Positions 6,957-16,438 are shown, numbered from the stretch's first letter. The stretch is DNA of 64,000 nucleotides from an uncultured Clostridia bacterium (GCA_944328495.1 CALVHR010000010.1:1-64000), one strand, 5' to 3'. The notes: generated from the letters alone by a model not told the origin. Numbers and translations are program-made.

Positions 6957-9104
6957 ATGGCAACGATCAAAGAGAGCAAAAAAGCAAAGATCAAAGCGTT
7001 CTTCGCAAAATATTCGAGGTTTGCCAAAGCTGCGGCGATCCTGGTGCTTGCCTTTTTCGTTTTAGGCGCATGCACGATCGGCGGATTCAATTCGCCGGGA
7101 GGGGCGTATTTTGCGGAAGAGGGGACGACGGTATCGGTCTATCTCGATTACAACAAGAACGAATCGGGATCTTCGGTTGCGCTGGATAAGGTGTATCTGA
7201 ACGTCGGTGCGATCTACGAAGAGGTCGGTTCGGATGTCACGCTGACTTTCCGCCACGCGTCCGCGACGCTGACGACGCTGAGCTGGAGCACGACGGGGCT
7301 CGGCAGCCTGAAACTGGGGAATTTATATTCTCAGTCGGGGGGCGTAACCAACGCAAATTATAATTGGGTCAAGGCATTCGATCTGACGGAGTCCGGCAAA
7401 ACCGTATCCACGACCCGCCGCATCATACAGATCTCATTCCCCTCGTCCATGGTGGTCAACGAAGTTGTCTTTGTGGATAAAGACGGCAATGTGATCCCCG
7501 CTTATACAGCCCGTGCCGAAGTAGAAAAGGTATTTGCCGATTCTTCCAAATGGACAACGTATCGCGATCTGTTTGCGAGCAATGATAAGTATGAAGGCGT
7601 GTCCGAACTTTTGGACGCGCAGAATAATTATCGTACGGGTTCGTCGGCGTATTTCAATTTTACACAAGATGAAATGTACACGCTGATGCAGATCGACGGG
7701 ATCCTGATCGGCAAGCATACCACGGGGGAGAATTATCTCACGAGTACCGATTTCGGGCCGCTTGCACCTCTCTTGTCTATGGTCGGCGTTGCGATATTCG
7801 GAAAGAGCCTTTTTGGGTTGCGCATCATGTCGGTGCTGTTCACTGCGGCGCTGGCGGGATTGGCGTATTTATTCGGCAAGCGGCTGTTCAAGAGCGAAGG
7901 ATTCGGGTTTTTGCTCGCCTGCCTGTTTGCGGGCGGCGGACTTGCTCTCACGGTCGGAAGGCTGGGGCTTGCGTATCCTTTCCTGGCATTCTTTGCGGTC
8001 GCCGCGTATTATTTCATGTTCAAGTTCTTTGAGGACGGAATATCGGAGGATGCGCCCGTGCGTTCGGCTCTCAATATTCTTTTCTCGGGCCTGATGTTTG
8101 CGCTCGCCGTTGCGGTCGATCCCAAAGCCGTGTTTGCGTTGATCGGACTTGCGGTCCTGTTTGTGATCGGAGCCGTGAAGCAGTCCCGCGCGCATAAAGA
8201 AGAAGCGCGCGCGATCCGCAAGGAGATGAGCGATAAAAATTTCAGCGAGCGTTCCGAAGAGGTGATGCAGGCGAACATTGACGAGTGCGAACGCAAAGAG
8301 CGCGTGCTCGCCGTCAATTACGGTTATAAAACGCGCATCATGTATGCTTTCCTGCTCGTGTCATTTATTGTCGCGACGGTGCTGTTCTATGTGCTTGCAT
8401 CCGTTCCTTCTTATTATTCATATGTGCGGCTGTATGAAGCGAACCCCGAAAGCCCGACACTCGGAATTTTCCGTTTGATCGGAAATGCGATCAAAGATGC
8501 GTTTACGGTCAGTGACGTCACCGCTTTTTCTGCGGGAAATGCAATGTCTGCATTCGGCTGGTTTATCGGACTCAAAGGAGCAACATTGTTCTCCGCATCT
8601 TCTGCACAGACTTATATGGCGATCAATGCACAGCTGAATATTGCAATGATCGTTACCGGTTTGGTCGGTTTCATCTTTGCGTCCGTATACGCCGTTCTGT
8701 ACTGCGTTACGGGCGGGAAGAGCGGTGCTTACGGATCGGAACATGCGGGGCATGCACTGCGCGCGTATGCCGTGCTCGCGCTCGGGCTTTTGACATCACT
8801 TTTGCAATACGCGTTTGCGGGCAATGTGAGCGCGTCGCAGGGATTTTTGTTTGATTTCTTCTATATCGGGTTCATCGTTTTGACGTTCTATATTTCGTAT
8901 GTGCACGACACGAGCCGCGTTTCGCGCGTTTTCGGAATCCGCATGAATACGACGCTGAAAGTGCTGGCAGGCATCCTTGCGGTGTATGCGGTGATCTTTG
9001 TGCTGTCGGTGCCGATGTATTTCGGGATCCCGATTTCGACGCTCGCGGCAACCATTTGTTTTGGTTGGACAACCTTTCTTTCCAACGGATATTACAGGTT
9101 CTGA
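6957..9104 (+). CDS. PMT/ArnT-type (GT39-like) membrane glycosyltransferase with an N-terminal extracytoplasmic domain
   Basis: 715 residues. A membrane helix at about 23-42 is followed by a soluble, Ser/Thr/Gly-rich region to about residue 235 with beta-strand-like alternation, then an acidic pair Asp238-Glu239 in FTQDEMY, and from about 262 a cluster of membrane helices (FGPLAPLLSMVGVAIFGKS, LRIMSVLFTAALAGLAYL and more) that continues, after a charged cytoplasmic loop at 405-450, to residue 705. The Asp-Glu pair followed by a PL-Y/L-GPLAP-like segment and the RIMSVLF helix is the layout of protein-mannosyltransferase/ArnT-like enzymes that use polyprenyl-phosphate sugars. Acceptor and sugar unknown. 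The inserted soluble domain before the acidic pair is unusual. Single-gene unit. Confidence 0.68.
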   Translation: MATIKESKKAKIKAFFAKYSRFAKAAAILVLAFFVLGACTIGGFNSPGGAYFAEEGTTVSVYLDYNKNESGSSVALDKVYLNVGAIYEEVGSDVTLTFRHASATLTTLSWSTTGLGSLKLGNLYSQSGGVTNANYNWVKAFDLTESGKTVSTTRRIIQISFPSSMVVNEVVFVDKDGNVIPAYTARAEVEKVFADSSKWTTYRDLFASNDKYEGVSELLDAQNNYRTGSSAYFNFTQDEMYTLMQIDGILIGKHTTGENYLTSTDFGPLAPLLSMVGVAIFGKSLFGLRIMSVLFTAALAGLAYLFGKRLFKSEGFGFLLACLFAGGGLALTVGRLGLAYPFLAFFAVAAYYFMFKFFEDGISEDAPVRSALNILFSGLMFALAVAVDPKAVFALIGLAVLFVIGAVKQSRAHKEEARAIRKEMSDKNFSERSEEVMQANIDECERKERVLAVNYGYKTRIMYAFLLVSFIVATVLFYVLASVPSYYSYVRLYEANPESPTLGIFRLIGNAIKDAFTVSDVTAFSAGNAMSAFGWFIGLKGATLFSASSAQTYMAINAQLNIAMIVTGLVGFIFASVYAVLYCVTGGKSGAYGSEHAGHALRAYAVLALGLLTSLLQYAFAGNVSASQGFLFDFFYIGFIVLTFYISYVHDTSRVSRVFGIRMNTTLKVLAGILAVYAVIFVLSVPMYFGIPISTLAATICFGWTTFLSNGYYRF

Positions 9105-9177
9105 TCCCGCACGGGAAGCGTTGTCCCCGCCGGGGAACGGAAATTTTGCGGGCGGTTTTGCCGCACGAGAACGGTTG

Positions 9178-9215
9178 ATTTCCGCGGCGCAGCGATGCGG
9201 CGCGGAAATTTTTTT
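9178..9215 (+). terminator. Terminator of the glycosyltransferase gene
   Basis: Stem ATTTCCGCG (9178-9186) / CGCGGAAAT (9201-9209) with a GC-rich inner part and a following run of seven T. It lies 51 bp upstream of the yifB start. Confidence 0.8.
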
Positions 9216-9266
9216 GATTGGATATCGCCTGCGGCGGATGGTTCGCGGGCGGACGGAGGTCGGCTT

Positions 9267-10790
9267 ATGCTTTCAAAGGTCATCAGTTTTGCGCTTGCGG
9301 GATTGGACGGCATCCCCGTGGAAGTGGAGACGGACATCAATAACGGGCTTCCTGCATACGAATTGGTCGGGCTACCCGACGCGGCGGTCAAAGAGAGCCG
9401 CGAACGGGTACGTTCCGCGCTGAAAAACAGCGGCAGAAAATTTCCCGCACAAAAGATCACCGTCAATCTTGCGCCTGCGGACGTAAAAAAAGAGGGGTCT
9501 TGTTTCGATCTTGCCATCGCGGTGGGAATTTTAAAAGCCACCGAACAGCTTACGGGTGCCGATCTTGCGGGTATCGTGTTTTTGGGCGAGCTTGCATTGG
9601 ACGGGAGCTTGCGCCCCGTTACGGGAATTTTGCCCCTGCTTATATCGGCGAAGGCGAAAGGATATACTTCTTTTATGATCCCCTCGGGCAACGCGAAAGA
9701 AGCGGCATACATTGCCGGAGTGCAGGTGTATGCGGCGCACACGCTTACCGAAGTTGTGGATCATTTAAGTAAACTTGCGCCCCTTCCCGCTTTGGAAACG
9801 GCAAAATATGCAGGCGCTTCGCCGCAGGATTACAATTGTGATCTGGCATATGTGAAGGGACAGGCGACCGCAAAGCGGGCGCTGGAAATCGCGGTAAGCG
9901 GCGGGCACAATATTTTGCTTGTGGGACCTCCGGGCGCAGGCAAGACCATGCTTGCTCGCTGTATCCCGACCATCATGCCCTCGATGACCTTTGAAGAGGC
10001 GTTGGAAGTGACGAAGATCCATTCGGTTGCGGGGATTTTGAGCGAAGAGGGGATCGTGTCGCTGCGGCCTTTTCGCACGCCGCATCACACGGCGACGACG
10101 GTTTCGCTGTGCGGCGGCGGGAACCGCACGATCAAGCCGGGCGAGATCAGCCTTGCGCATAACGGGGTTTTGTTTCTCGATGAGATGCCCGAATATTCCC
10201 GTTCGGCGCTCGAATCGCTGCGCCAGCCGCTCGAAGACGGCGTGATCACCGTTACCCGAAGCGGCGGTGCGGTCACGTTTCCCGCAAACTTTATGCTGTG
10301 CGCGAGCATGAATCCTTGTCCGTGCGGCAATTACGGGAGTGCGGATAAAATTTGTACCTGTACGCCTGCCGCCATACACAAATACCGTTCGCGCATCAGC
10401 GGTCCGCTGTTGGATCGTATCGACATACAAGTGGAAGTGGACTCGGTAAAGTATGACGATCTCGTGTCGGATGCTAAGGAGGAGAGTTCGGCGGCGGTCA
10501 AAGAGCGCGTGGAGCGTACCCGCGGTATCCAGCGCGCGCGGTTCAAAGAGGGAAAGGTGCGCGTCAATGCCGACATGGGCGAGAGGGAAATGCACGAATT
10601 TTGCGCGCTGTCGCGCGAATGCGAGGAGATTTTGCGCCTTTCGTTTGACAGGCTCAAACTGTCTGCCCGGGCCCGCGCGCGCATCATTAAAGTCGCGCGG
10701 ACGATCGCGGATATGGAGGGCGCGGAGCAGATCGCGCCTGCACATATTCTGGAAGCGGTATCCTACCGCACCTACGATAATTTTAATTGA
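9267..10790 (+). CDS. Mg-chelatase-like AAA+ ATPase YifB/ComM
   Basis: 507 residues from the ATG at 9267 (RBS GGAGG at 9255), which gives the family N-terminus MLSKVISFALAGLDGI. An N-terminal Lon-like fold (to about 170) is followed by an AAA+ module: Walker A GPPGAGKT at about 220-227, Walker B FLDE at about 303-306, and a C-terminal Mg_chelatase_C region. ComM proteins are hexameric branch-migration helicases that extend heteroduplex in natural transformation. It sits 69 bp before dprA, also a transformation/recombination gene, so a shared role in handling incoming DNA is plausible. Confidence 0.93.
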   Translation: MLSKVISFALAGLDGIPVEVETDINNGLPAYELVGLPDAAVKESRERVRSALKNSGRKFPAQKITVNLAPADVKKEGSCFDLAIAVGILKATEQLTGADLAGIVFLGELALDGSLRPVTGILPLLISAKAKGYTSFMIPSGNAKEAAYIAGVQVYAAHTLTEVVDHLSKLAPLPALETAKYAGASPQDYNCDLAYVKGQATAKRALEIAVSGGHNILLVGPPGAGKTMLARCIPTIMPSMTFEEALEVTKIHSVAGILSEEGIVSLRPFRTPHHTATTVSLCGGGNRTIKPGEISLAHNGVLFLDEMPEYSRSALESLRQPLEDGVITVTRSGGAVTFPANFMLCASMNPCPCGNYGSADKICTCTPAAIHKYRSRISGPLLDRIDIQVEVDSVKYDDLVSDAKEESSAAVKERVERTRGIQRARFKEGKVRVNADMGEREMHEFCALSRECEEILRLSFDRLKLSARARARIIKVARTIADMEGAEQIAPAHILEAVSYRTYDNFN

Positions 10791-10859
10791 TTTCGTGCGA
10801 GCAGAGCTTTTGGCGCCGAAAGCGCGGATTTATAAAATTGTTGGACGGAGTCGCGATCG

Positions 10860-11933
10860 ATGTACACGAAAGAAGAAAAAGCGGAGATATGGCTGGATTC
10901 CTTTCATTTGGATTACGGCAAAAAGGCGCGCCTGTATCAGTTGGCAAAACACCCTTTGGAGCTTGCGCGCAGATTTTCTTCCCTTCGCTCCGAGATCGAA
11001 AAGATCGTCGGCGATGCGATGTGCAATGCGCTCGCGTCATCGCTGGAAACATCCGAATATGTGAACGGTTTGATGCAGACGTATGCCGAAAAACGGATAC
11101 GATGCGTATCGTTTTCTTCGCCGCTGTATCCGGAACTTTTGCGGCAGATCCCCGATTCTCCTTTTGTTTTGTACTGCCGCGGCAAAGCCGAACTTTTGCA
11201 CGAGCGGAAATTTGCGATCGTCGGTTCGCGGCGCACTTTGCCGCAGATCTTGCGCACGGCGGAGAGGTATGCGCGCGATCTTTCGCCGTATTTCTCGATC
11301 GTTACGGGCATTGCCGACGGCGGCGACAGCGCGGTGATCGCCGGTGCGCTTGCAAGCGGAAAGCTCATTTCCGTACTCGCTTACGGGTTTGATTATGTCT
11401 ATCCCGAATGCAATCGCGTCCTGTTGGAAAAGGTCGAAAAACAGGGGCTTGTCCTGACCGAACATCTTCCCGACGAAGCCCCGCGCAGCTTTTTGTTTCC
11501 GGCGCGCAATCGCATTATCGCAGGGCTTAGCGAGGGTGTGCTCGTGATCAGCGGCGGCGAAAAGAGCGGTACGCGCATTACTGCCGATTACGCATATTCC
11601 TACGGCCGAGATGTGTTTGCTTTTCCGTATTCTTTGGGTGTAGAATCGGGCATCGGGTGCAACGCCATCCTCAAAGAATATGCAAAATTGACCGATAATT
11701 TAGTTGACATTGCCGACGCTTTTGGTATAAACTTGACCGAGGCGGAAGAGGTCTTGCTCACGGGAGCGGAGCTTGCCGTCTATAACAGCCTGAAAGACGG
11801 AGAGGCGCATATTTCGGAAATTGCGGAGCGGACGGGCCTGAAACAGCATGAAATTTCTTCCGTACTGATGCTACTGGAGATGAAAAAGCTCGCCGCACCC
11901 TGCGGCGGCAACCGCTGGGCGGCGGTGAAGTAG
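10860..11933 (+). CDS. dprA: DNA-processing protein DprA
   Basis: Loads RecA on single-stranded DNA in transformation. 357 residues: an N-terminal helical region, the Rossmann-fold DprA core (AIVGSRRTLPQ; YVYPECNR; FPARNRIIAGLSEGVLV), and a C-terminal winged helix (about 295-355). The usual SG-A-GID motif reads TGIADGGD here, so one of the most conserved core motifs is altered. Start ATG at 10860 after GGAG; follows yifB and precedes topA by 55 bp, likely one operon. Confidence 0.93.
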   Translation: MYTKEEKAEIWLDSFHLDYGKKARLYQLAKHPLELARRFSSLRSEIEKIVGDAMCNALASSLETSEYVNGLMQTYAEKRIRCVSFSSPLYPELLRQIPDSPFVLYCRGKAELLHERKFAIVGSRRTLPQILRTAERYARDLSPYFSIVTGIADGGDSAVIAGALASGKLISVLAYGFDYVYPECNRVLLEKVEKQGLVLTEHLPDEAPRSFLFPARNRIIAGLSEGVLVISGGEKSGTRITADYAYSYGRDVFAFPYSLGVESGIGCNAILKEYAKLTDNLVDIADAFGINLTEAEEVLLTGAELAVYNSLKDGEAHISEIAERTGLKQHEISSVLMLLEMKKLAAPCGGNRWAAVK

Positions 11934-11988
11934 TCCGTCTGTGCGTCCTGCCTTGTGCAAGCGGAGCGGGACGGATGAGGAGGTAACA

Positions 11989-14295
11989 ATGGATCTTATT
12001 ATAGTCGAATCGCCTTCCAAGGCGAAAACGATTTCCAAATATTTAAAGGGGAAATTCCGTGTGGACGCATCGGGCGGGCACGTGCGAGACCTGCCTGAAA
12101 AGCGGCTGGGCGTGGACATCGACAAGAACTTTGAACCGACTTACGTCATCAACCCCGATAAAAAGCAGGTGATCAAGCGGCTTGCGGACGAGGCGGCAAA
12201 GGCGGACAACGTCTATCTCGCGACCGACCCGGACCGCGAAGGGGAGGCCATTTCCTGGCATCTGAAAAACGTTCTCAAACTCAAAGACGGCAAGAGCTGC
12301 CGCATCGAATTCAATGAAATTTCGCCCGCGGCGGTCACCAATGCGCTCAAGCATCCGCGCGAGATCGATCAGAGTCTGGTCGACGCGCAGCAGGCGCGCC
12401 GCGTGCTTGACCGTCTTGTCGGTTACAAGCTTTCGCCTCTGCTTTGCAAGCGCATCCATTCCGGACTTTCGGCGGGCCGCGTGCAATCGGTCGCGCTGCG
12501 GCTGATCGTCGACCGCGAGCGCGAGATCCGCGCGTTCGTTCCCGAAGAATACTGGAACCTCACGGCGGAATTGCAGGACAAACCCAAGGCTTATTCTCCG
12601 TTCAAGGCGCTTCTGAGCGAAAAAGACGGTAAAAAATACAAACCCGCAAGCGCTGAGGAGAGCGATGCGGTGCAGGCACAGCTGCGAGACAATCCGTATA
12701 TCGTTTCCGAGATCAAAAAAGCGCTCGCGAAATCCCACGCGCCCGCGCCGTTCACCACTTCCACGCTGCAGCAGGATGCGTCCAATAAATTCGGTATGAC
12801 TTCGCCCGAAGTCATGCTCGTAGCACAGCACCTGTACGAGGGCATGGATACCGAAAAGGAAGGGCACATTGCTCTCGTTACCTATATCCGTACCGACTCC
12901 GTGCGCGTTTCCGCCGAAGCACAGGCAAAAGCGCGCGAATATATCGCCGAAAAATTCGGGAAAGAGTATATCCCCGAAAAACCCAATTTCTATAAATCCA
13001 AAAAAGACGCCCAGGACGCGCACGAGTGTATCCGTCCCATCGATATCACGCGTACGCCGGAAAGCCTGAAAGGCGTGCTGGATAAAAAGCATTGGAACGT
13101 CTATAAACTCATTTACGAGCGTTTCATGGCTTCGCAGATGAGCGAAGCGCTCTATAACAGCGTTCAGATCAAGATCAAAAACGGCATTTACGGCTTTAAG
13201 GCAAGCGGCAGGACGCTGAAATTTGCAGGGTTTACCGCCGTCTATCAGGAAATCAAAAAAGAGGACGAAGAGGGCGAAACGGGCAAACTCTTACCCGATC
13301 TCAAAGAGGGAGAAGAGCTCGATCTCGTCAAATTTACGGCGGAACAGAAATTTACAAAACCGCCGCAGCGCTATACGGACGCGTCTCTCGTCAAGGCGAT
13401 GGAAGATAAGGGGATCGGCAGGCCTTCTACCTATGCGAGCATCATTTCCGTGCTCACCCGCCGCAAATATGTTACCAAAGACGGAAAATACATGGTCCCC
13501 ACCGAGGTGGCGTTCCAGATCACCGATCTTTTGATGAAATATTTCACCGACATTATGGACGTCGGATTTACGGCGCACATGGAGGATCTTCTCGACGGCA
13601 TTGAGGAAGGGGACACCGATTGGCACAAGATCATTGCCGATTTTTATCCGCCGTTTGCCGAAAAACTCGTCTTTGCCGCCAACGACGGCGACGAAATGAC
13701 CGATATCCTCTGCGAAAAATGCGGGCACCCCATGATCCGCAAGAGCGGGCGTTACGGCAAGTTCCTCGCTTGTTCCAATTATCCCGAATGCTCCAACATC
13801 AAGAGCGAAGGCATGGAAGTTTCTGCGACGAAATGTCCCAAATGCGGCGCAAACATGGTCGTCAAGAGCGGCAAATACGGAAAATTCCTTGCCTGCCCCA
13901 ACTATCCCGAATGCAACGCGATCCTGCCTTTCGAGAGCGAACTTTCCAAGGAAAAATGCCCCAAATGCGGCGAACTGATGATCTACCGCAAAGGGCGCTA
14001 CGGAAAATATCTGAGCTGCCCCAAGTGCGGGACCAACCAGCCTATTTCCGAAATTGCGGGGGTGTGTCCCGTGTGCGGGGCTCCCACGCGGCGCATGAAG
14101 AGCAAATCCGGCAAGATATTTTACAGCTGTTCCAACTATCCGAAATGCAAATTCATGAGCTGGGACATGCCGCTTGCCGAAAAGTGCCCCAAGTGCGGCA
14201 AATACCTCGTGCGCAAGGCAAAACAGATCAAATGTTCCTCCTGCGATTATACGATCGACGCACCCGACGAAGAAAAAGATTCAAAAGAAGAATGA
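11989..14295 (+). CDS. topA: DNA topoisomerase I (type IA)
   Basis: Relaxes negative supercoils. 768 residues from the ATG at 11989 (RBS GAGGAGG), giving MDLIIVESPSKAKTI. The Toprim domain is at the N-terminus, with DPDREGEAI as the acidic metal site. Catalytic Tyr299 lies in the YIRTDS motif. The C-terminus carries five Cys4 zinc ribbons (CEKCGHP..., CPKCGAN..., CPKCGEL..., CPVCGAP..., CPKCGKY...), the last ending in CSSC. dprA-topA-trmFO order is as in Bacillus. Confidence 0.97.
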   Translation: MDLIIVESPSKAKTISKYLKGKFRVDASGGHVRDLPEKRLGVDIDKNFEPTYVINPDKKQVIKRLADEAAKADNVYLATDPDREGEAISWHLKNVLKLKDGKSCRIEFNEISPAAVTNALKHPREIDQSLVDAQQARRVLDRLVGYKLSPLLCKRIHSGLSAGRVQSVALRLIVDREREIRAFVPEEYWNLTAELQDKPKAYSPFKALLSEKDGKKYKPASAEESDAVQAQLRDNPYIVSEIKKALAKSHAPAPFTTSTLQQDASNKFGMTSPEVMLVAQHLYEGMDTEKEGHIALVTYIRTDSVRVSAEAQAKAREYIAEKFGKEYIPEKPNFYKSKKDAQDAHECIRPIDITRTPESLKGVLDKKHWNVYKLIYERFMASQMSEALYNSVQIKIKNGIYGFKASGRTLKFAGFTAVYQEIKKEDEEGETGKLLPDLKEGEELDLVKFTAEQKFTKPPQRYTDASLVKAMEDKGIGRPSTYASIISVLTRRKYVTKDGKYMVPTEVAFQITDLLMKYFTDIMDVGFTAHMEDLLDGIEEGDTDWHKIIADFYPPFAEKLVFAANDGDEMTDILCEKCGHPMIRKSGRYGKFLACSNYPECSNIKSEGMEVSATKCPKCGANMVVKSGKYGKFLACPNYPECNAILPFESELSKEKCPKCGELMIYRKGRYGKYLSCPKCGTNQPISEIAGVCPVCGAPTRRMKSKSGKIFYSCSNYPKCKFMSWDMPLAEKCPKCGKYLVRKAKQIKCSSCDYTIDAPDEEKDSKEE

Positions 14296-14302
14296 TTTAT
14301 AT

Positions 14303-14333
14303 GCGGACGCCCGACGGGCGTCCGCCCTTCTTT
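14303..14333 (+). terminator. Probable terminator after topA
   Basis: 10-bp stem GCGGACGCCC / GGGCGTCCGC with a 3-nt loop; only a broken T-tract (CCTTCTTT) follows, so efficiency is uncertain. Confidence 0.5.
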
Positions 14334-14380
14334 ACGAAACTATGGCGAAAAGAATATTTTTCCAATTGCGCAAAAAATCC

Positions 14381-14409
14381 TTGACATCTTGACCGTTTCG
14401 ATTTATAAT
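14381..14409 (+). promoter_or_regulatory. Sigma-A promoter of trmFO-hslV-hslU
   Basis: Perfect consensus TTGACA (14381-14386), 17-bp spacer, TATAAT (14404-14409). The start point should fall inside the CIRCE element that follows. Confidence 0.9.
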
Positions 14410-14413
14410 ACTT

Positions 14414-14440
14414 TTAGCACTCTTGATTTGAGAGTGCTAA
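14414..14440 (+). promoter_or_regulatory. CIRCE element (HrcA operator)
   Basis: TTAGCACTC (14414-14422), 9-bp spacer, GAGTGCTAA (14432-14440): an exact match to the classical CIRCE inverted repeat. It overlaps the transcription start of the promoter at 14381-14409, so HrcA should repress the trmFO-hslV-hslU unit and heat stress should release it. hrcA itself is not in the window. Confidence 0.95.
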
Positions 14441-14462
14441 AACAAAAACGGACGGAGAAAGG

Positions 14463-15791
14463 ATGGGTAAGACGGTAACGGTGATCGGCGCGGGGCTGGC
14501 GGGATGCGAGGCGGCGCAATATCTTGCGAAGCGCGGCATCCGCGTGCGGCTTTACGATTGCAAGCCGAAATCGTTCACGCCCGCGCATCACAGCGAAGGA
14601 TTGGCGGAGCTGGTGTGCAGCAATTCTCTCAAAAGCAACGACGTGTACGGCAATGCCTGCGGGCTTTTAAAGGAAGAGATGCGCATGCTCGGCTCGCTGA
14701 TCATCGAGGCGGCGGATGCGACGCGCGTTCCCGCGGGAGGGGCGCTTGCGGTGGACCGTGATGCTTTTTCCGCGTACGTTACCCGCAAAATCGAACAAAA
14801 TCCTTTGATCGAGTATGTCTGCGAAGAGGCGGAGGCGATTCCCGAAGGGTATGCGATCGTCGCGACGGGGCCGCTCACACAGGGCAAACTTGCCGAAGAT
14901 ATCGCCGCAAAGCTGGGCGGGAATCTCGCTTTTTACGATGCCGCGGCGCCCATTGTTTCGGCGCAGAGCATTGATTTTTCCAAGACGTTTACGGCAGACC
15001 GATACGGGAAAGGGGACGGTGACTACGTCAACTGTCCGCTGACCAAGGAAGAGTATGACGCATTTGTCGAGGCGCTGGGCAGCGCCGAGCGCGCCGTCGT
15101 GCACGATTTTGACAAGCGCGAAGTATTTGAGGGCTGTATGCCCGTTGAGATCATGGCGTCGCGCGGGAAAGATACGTTGCGGTTCGGCATGATGAAGCCT
15201 GTCGGGCTATATGACGAAAACGGAAAGCGGCCGTATGCAGTACTCCAATTGCGCAAGGAAAATTGCGCGGGCAGTGCATACAATTTGGTCGGGTTTCAGA
15301 CCAATTTGAAATTTTCCGAGCAAAAACGGGTGTTTTCCGTCATTCCGGCGCTGAAAAATGCCGAATACCTGCGTTACGGCGTCATGCATCGCAATACTTT
15401 TTTGAATGCGCCCGCCGTGCTCAATGCCGATTATTCGCTCAAAAGCGACCCGACAGTATTTTTTGCGGGGCAGATCACAGGCGTGGAGGGATACGTCGAG
15501 AGCGCGGGAAGCGGGCTGATCGCGGCGATCGCCTGCGCCGGGAAAATCGAAGGCCGCCCGCCCGTCGCGTGGGACGCGACGACCGTTTCGGGGGCGCTAT
15601 GCCTGCATATTTCGACACCCAATCCCGATTTTCAGCCGATGAACGCCAATTACGGCATTCTCGCGCCCCTTTTCGAACAGGCGCGCGATAAGGCTTTGAA
15701 AAAGAAAATGTTCGCCGAACGCGCGCTTTTACGCATCGGCGAGATCGCAAAAGAAGAATTCAATCACGGATCGGCAGAAATGCCGAAATAA
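14463..15791 (+). CDS. trmFO: Folate/FAD-dependent tRNA-U54 methyltransferase TrmFO
   Basis: Makes ribothymidine 54 in tRNA using methylene-tetrahydrofolate and FAD. 442 residues; the N-terminal dinucleotide loop VIGAGLAGCEAAQYLAKRG, then SNSLKSNDVYGNACGLLKEEM, and the C-terminal GQITGVEGYVESAGSGL segment are diagnostic. First gene after the CIRCE element, so this tRNA-modification gene is placed under heat-shock control with the protease genes that follow; the XerC/CodV gene found between trmFO and hslV in Bacillus is missing. Confidence 0.96.
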   Translation: MGKTVTVIGAGLAGCEAAQYLAKRGIRVRLYDCKPKSFTPAHHSEGLAELVCSNSLKSNDVYGNACGLLKEEMRMLGSLIIEAADATRVPAGGALAVDRDAFSAYVTRKIEQNPLIEYVCEEAEAIPEGYAIVATGPLTQGKLAEDIAAKLGGNLAFYDAAAPIVSAQSIDFSKTFTADRYGKGDGDYVNCPLTKEEYDAFVEALGSAERAVVHDFDKREVFEGCMPVEIMASRGKDTLRFGMMKPVGLYDENGKRPYAVLQLRKENCAGSAYNLVGFQTNLKFSEQKRVFSVIPALKNAEYLRYGVMHRNTFLNAPAVLNADYSLKSDPTVFFAGQITGVEGYVESAGSGLIAAIACAGKIEGRPPVAWDATTVSGALCLHISTPNPDFQPMNANYGILAPLFEQARDKALKKKMFAERALLRIGEIAKEEFNHGSAEMPK

Positions 15792-15827
15792 TTTTATAGG
15801 TTTTATTATCGAAAAAAGGAGGATATT

Positions 15828-16364
15828 ATGCCTGAATTCAGGGGAACAACTATATGTGCCGTTAAAAAGAACGGCAGTACGGCAATTGCCGGAGACGGTC
15901 AGGTCACGATGGGCGAATCCATCGTTTTTAAAAACAGCGCGGTGAAGGTGCGCCGCATTTACGGAGGCAAAGTCGTACTCGGCTTTGCGGGTTCGGTCAG
16001 CGACGCGTTTTCCCTTTCCGAACGTTTTGAGGGCATGCTCAATAAATTTTCGGGCAACCTCATGCGCTCGGCGGTAGAACTCGCGGAACTTTGGCGCAAT
16101 GACAAAATGGTGCGTAAACTCGAAGCCATGATGATCGTTGCCGACAAAGATCAGCTTTTGATGCTCAGCGGCAGCGGCGAGGTCATTGAACCGGACGGCG
16201 GCGTCTGCGCCATCGGCAGCGGCGGCAATTACGCACTCGCGGCGGCGCGCGCGCTCATCCAGGAGACCGATTACTCGGCGGAAGAGATCGCGTATAAGGC
16301 GTTGAAGATCGCCAGCGAGATCTGCGTATTTACAAACGATCATATCACCGTGGAAACGGTGTAA
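15828..16364 (+). CDS. hslV: ATP-dependent protease subunit HslV (ClpQ)
   Basis: Proteolytic core of the HslVU complex. 178 residues; the N-terminal stretch [12 protein letters not shown] shows the active-site threonine (Thr7 before processing), followed by [10 protein letters not shown], a hallmark of the family. RBS GGAGG 8 bp upstream. The 98-bp gap to hslU is filled by a hairpin repeat that begins 5 nt after this stop codon. Confidence 0.96.
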   Translation: MPEFRGTTICAVKKNGSTAIAGDGQVTMGESIVFKNSAVKVRRIYGGKVVLGFAGSVSDAFSLSERFEGMLNKFSGNLMRSAVELAELWRNDKMVRKLEAMMIVADKDQLLMLSGSGEVIEPDGGVCAIGSGGNYALAAARALIQETDYSAEEIAYKALKIASEICVFTNDHITVETV

Positions 16365-16369
16365 AAATG

Positions 16370-16438
16370 TTCACGCTTTTTGTTTTGAGCTGACAAAACG
16401 AAAAGTCGTGAATGAGGGAAAACCCGAACGGTTTTCCC
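16370..16438 (+). repeat. Composite hairpin element, short copy (hairpins I and II) between hslV and hslU
   Basis: Hairpin I: outer stem TTCACG (16370-16375)/CGTGAA (16407-16412), 1-nt bulge T, 11-bp inner stem 16376-16386/16395-16405 with one wobble, loop GAGCTGAC (16387-16394). Hairpin II: GGGAAAACC-CGAAC-GGTTTTCCC (16416-16438). It begins 5 nt after the hslV stop and ends 24 nt before the hslU start. Neither hairpin has a T-tract, so this is not an ordinary terminator; it could affect message stability or the HslV:HslU ratio. Confidence 0.8.

Noticed and set aside
16370-16438. Reading hairpin I/II as an ordinary intrinsic terminator between hslV and hslU
   Set aside because: No T-tract follows either hairpin, and terminating here would cut hslU off from its only visible promoter.
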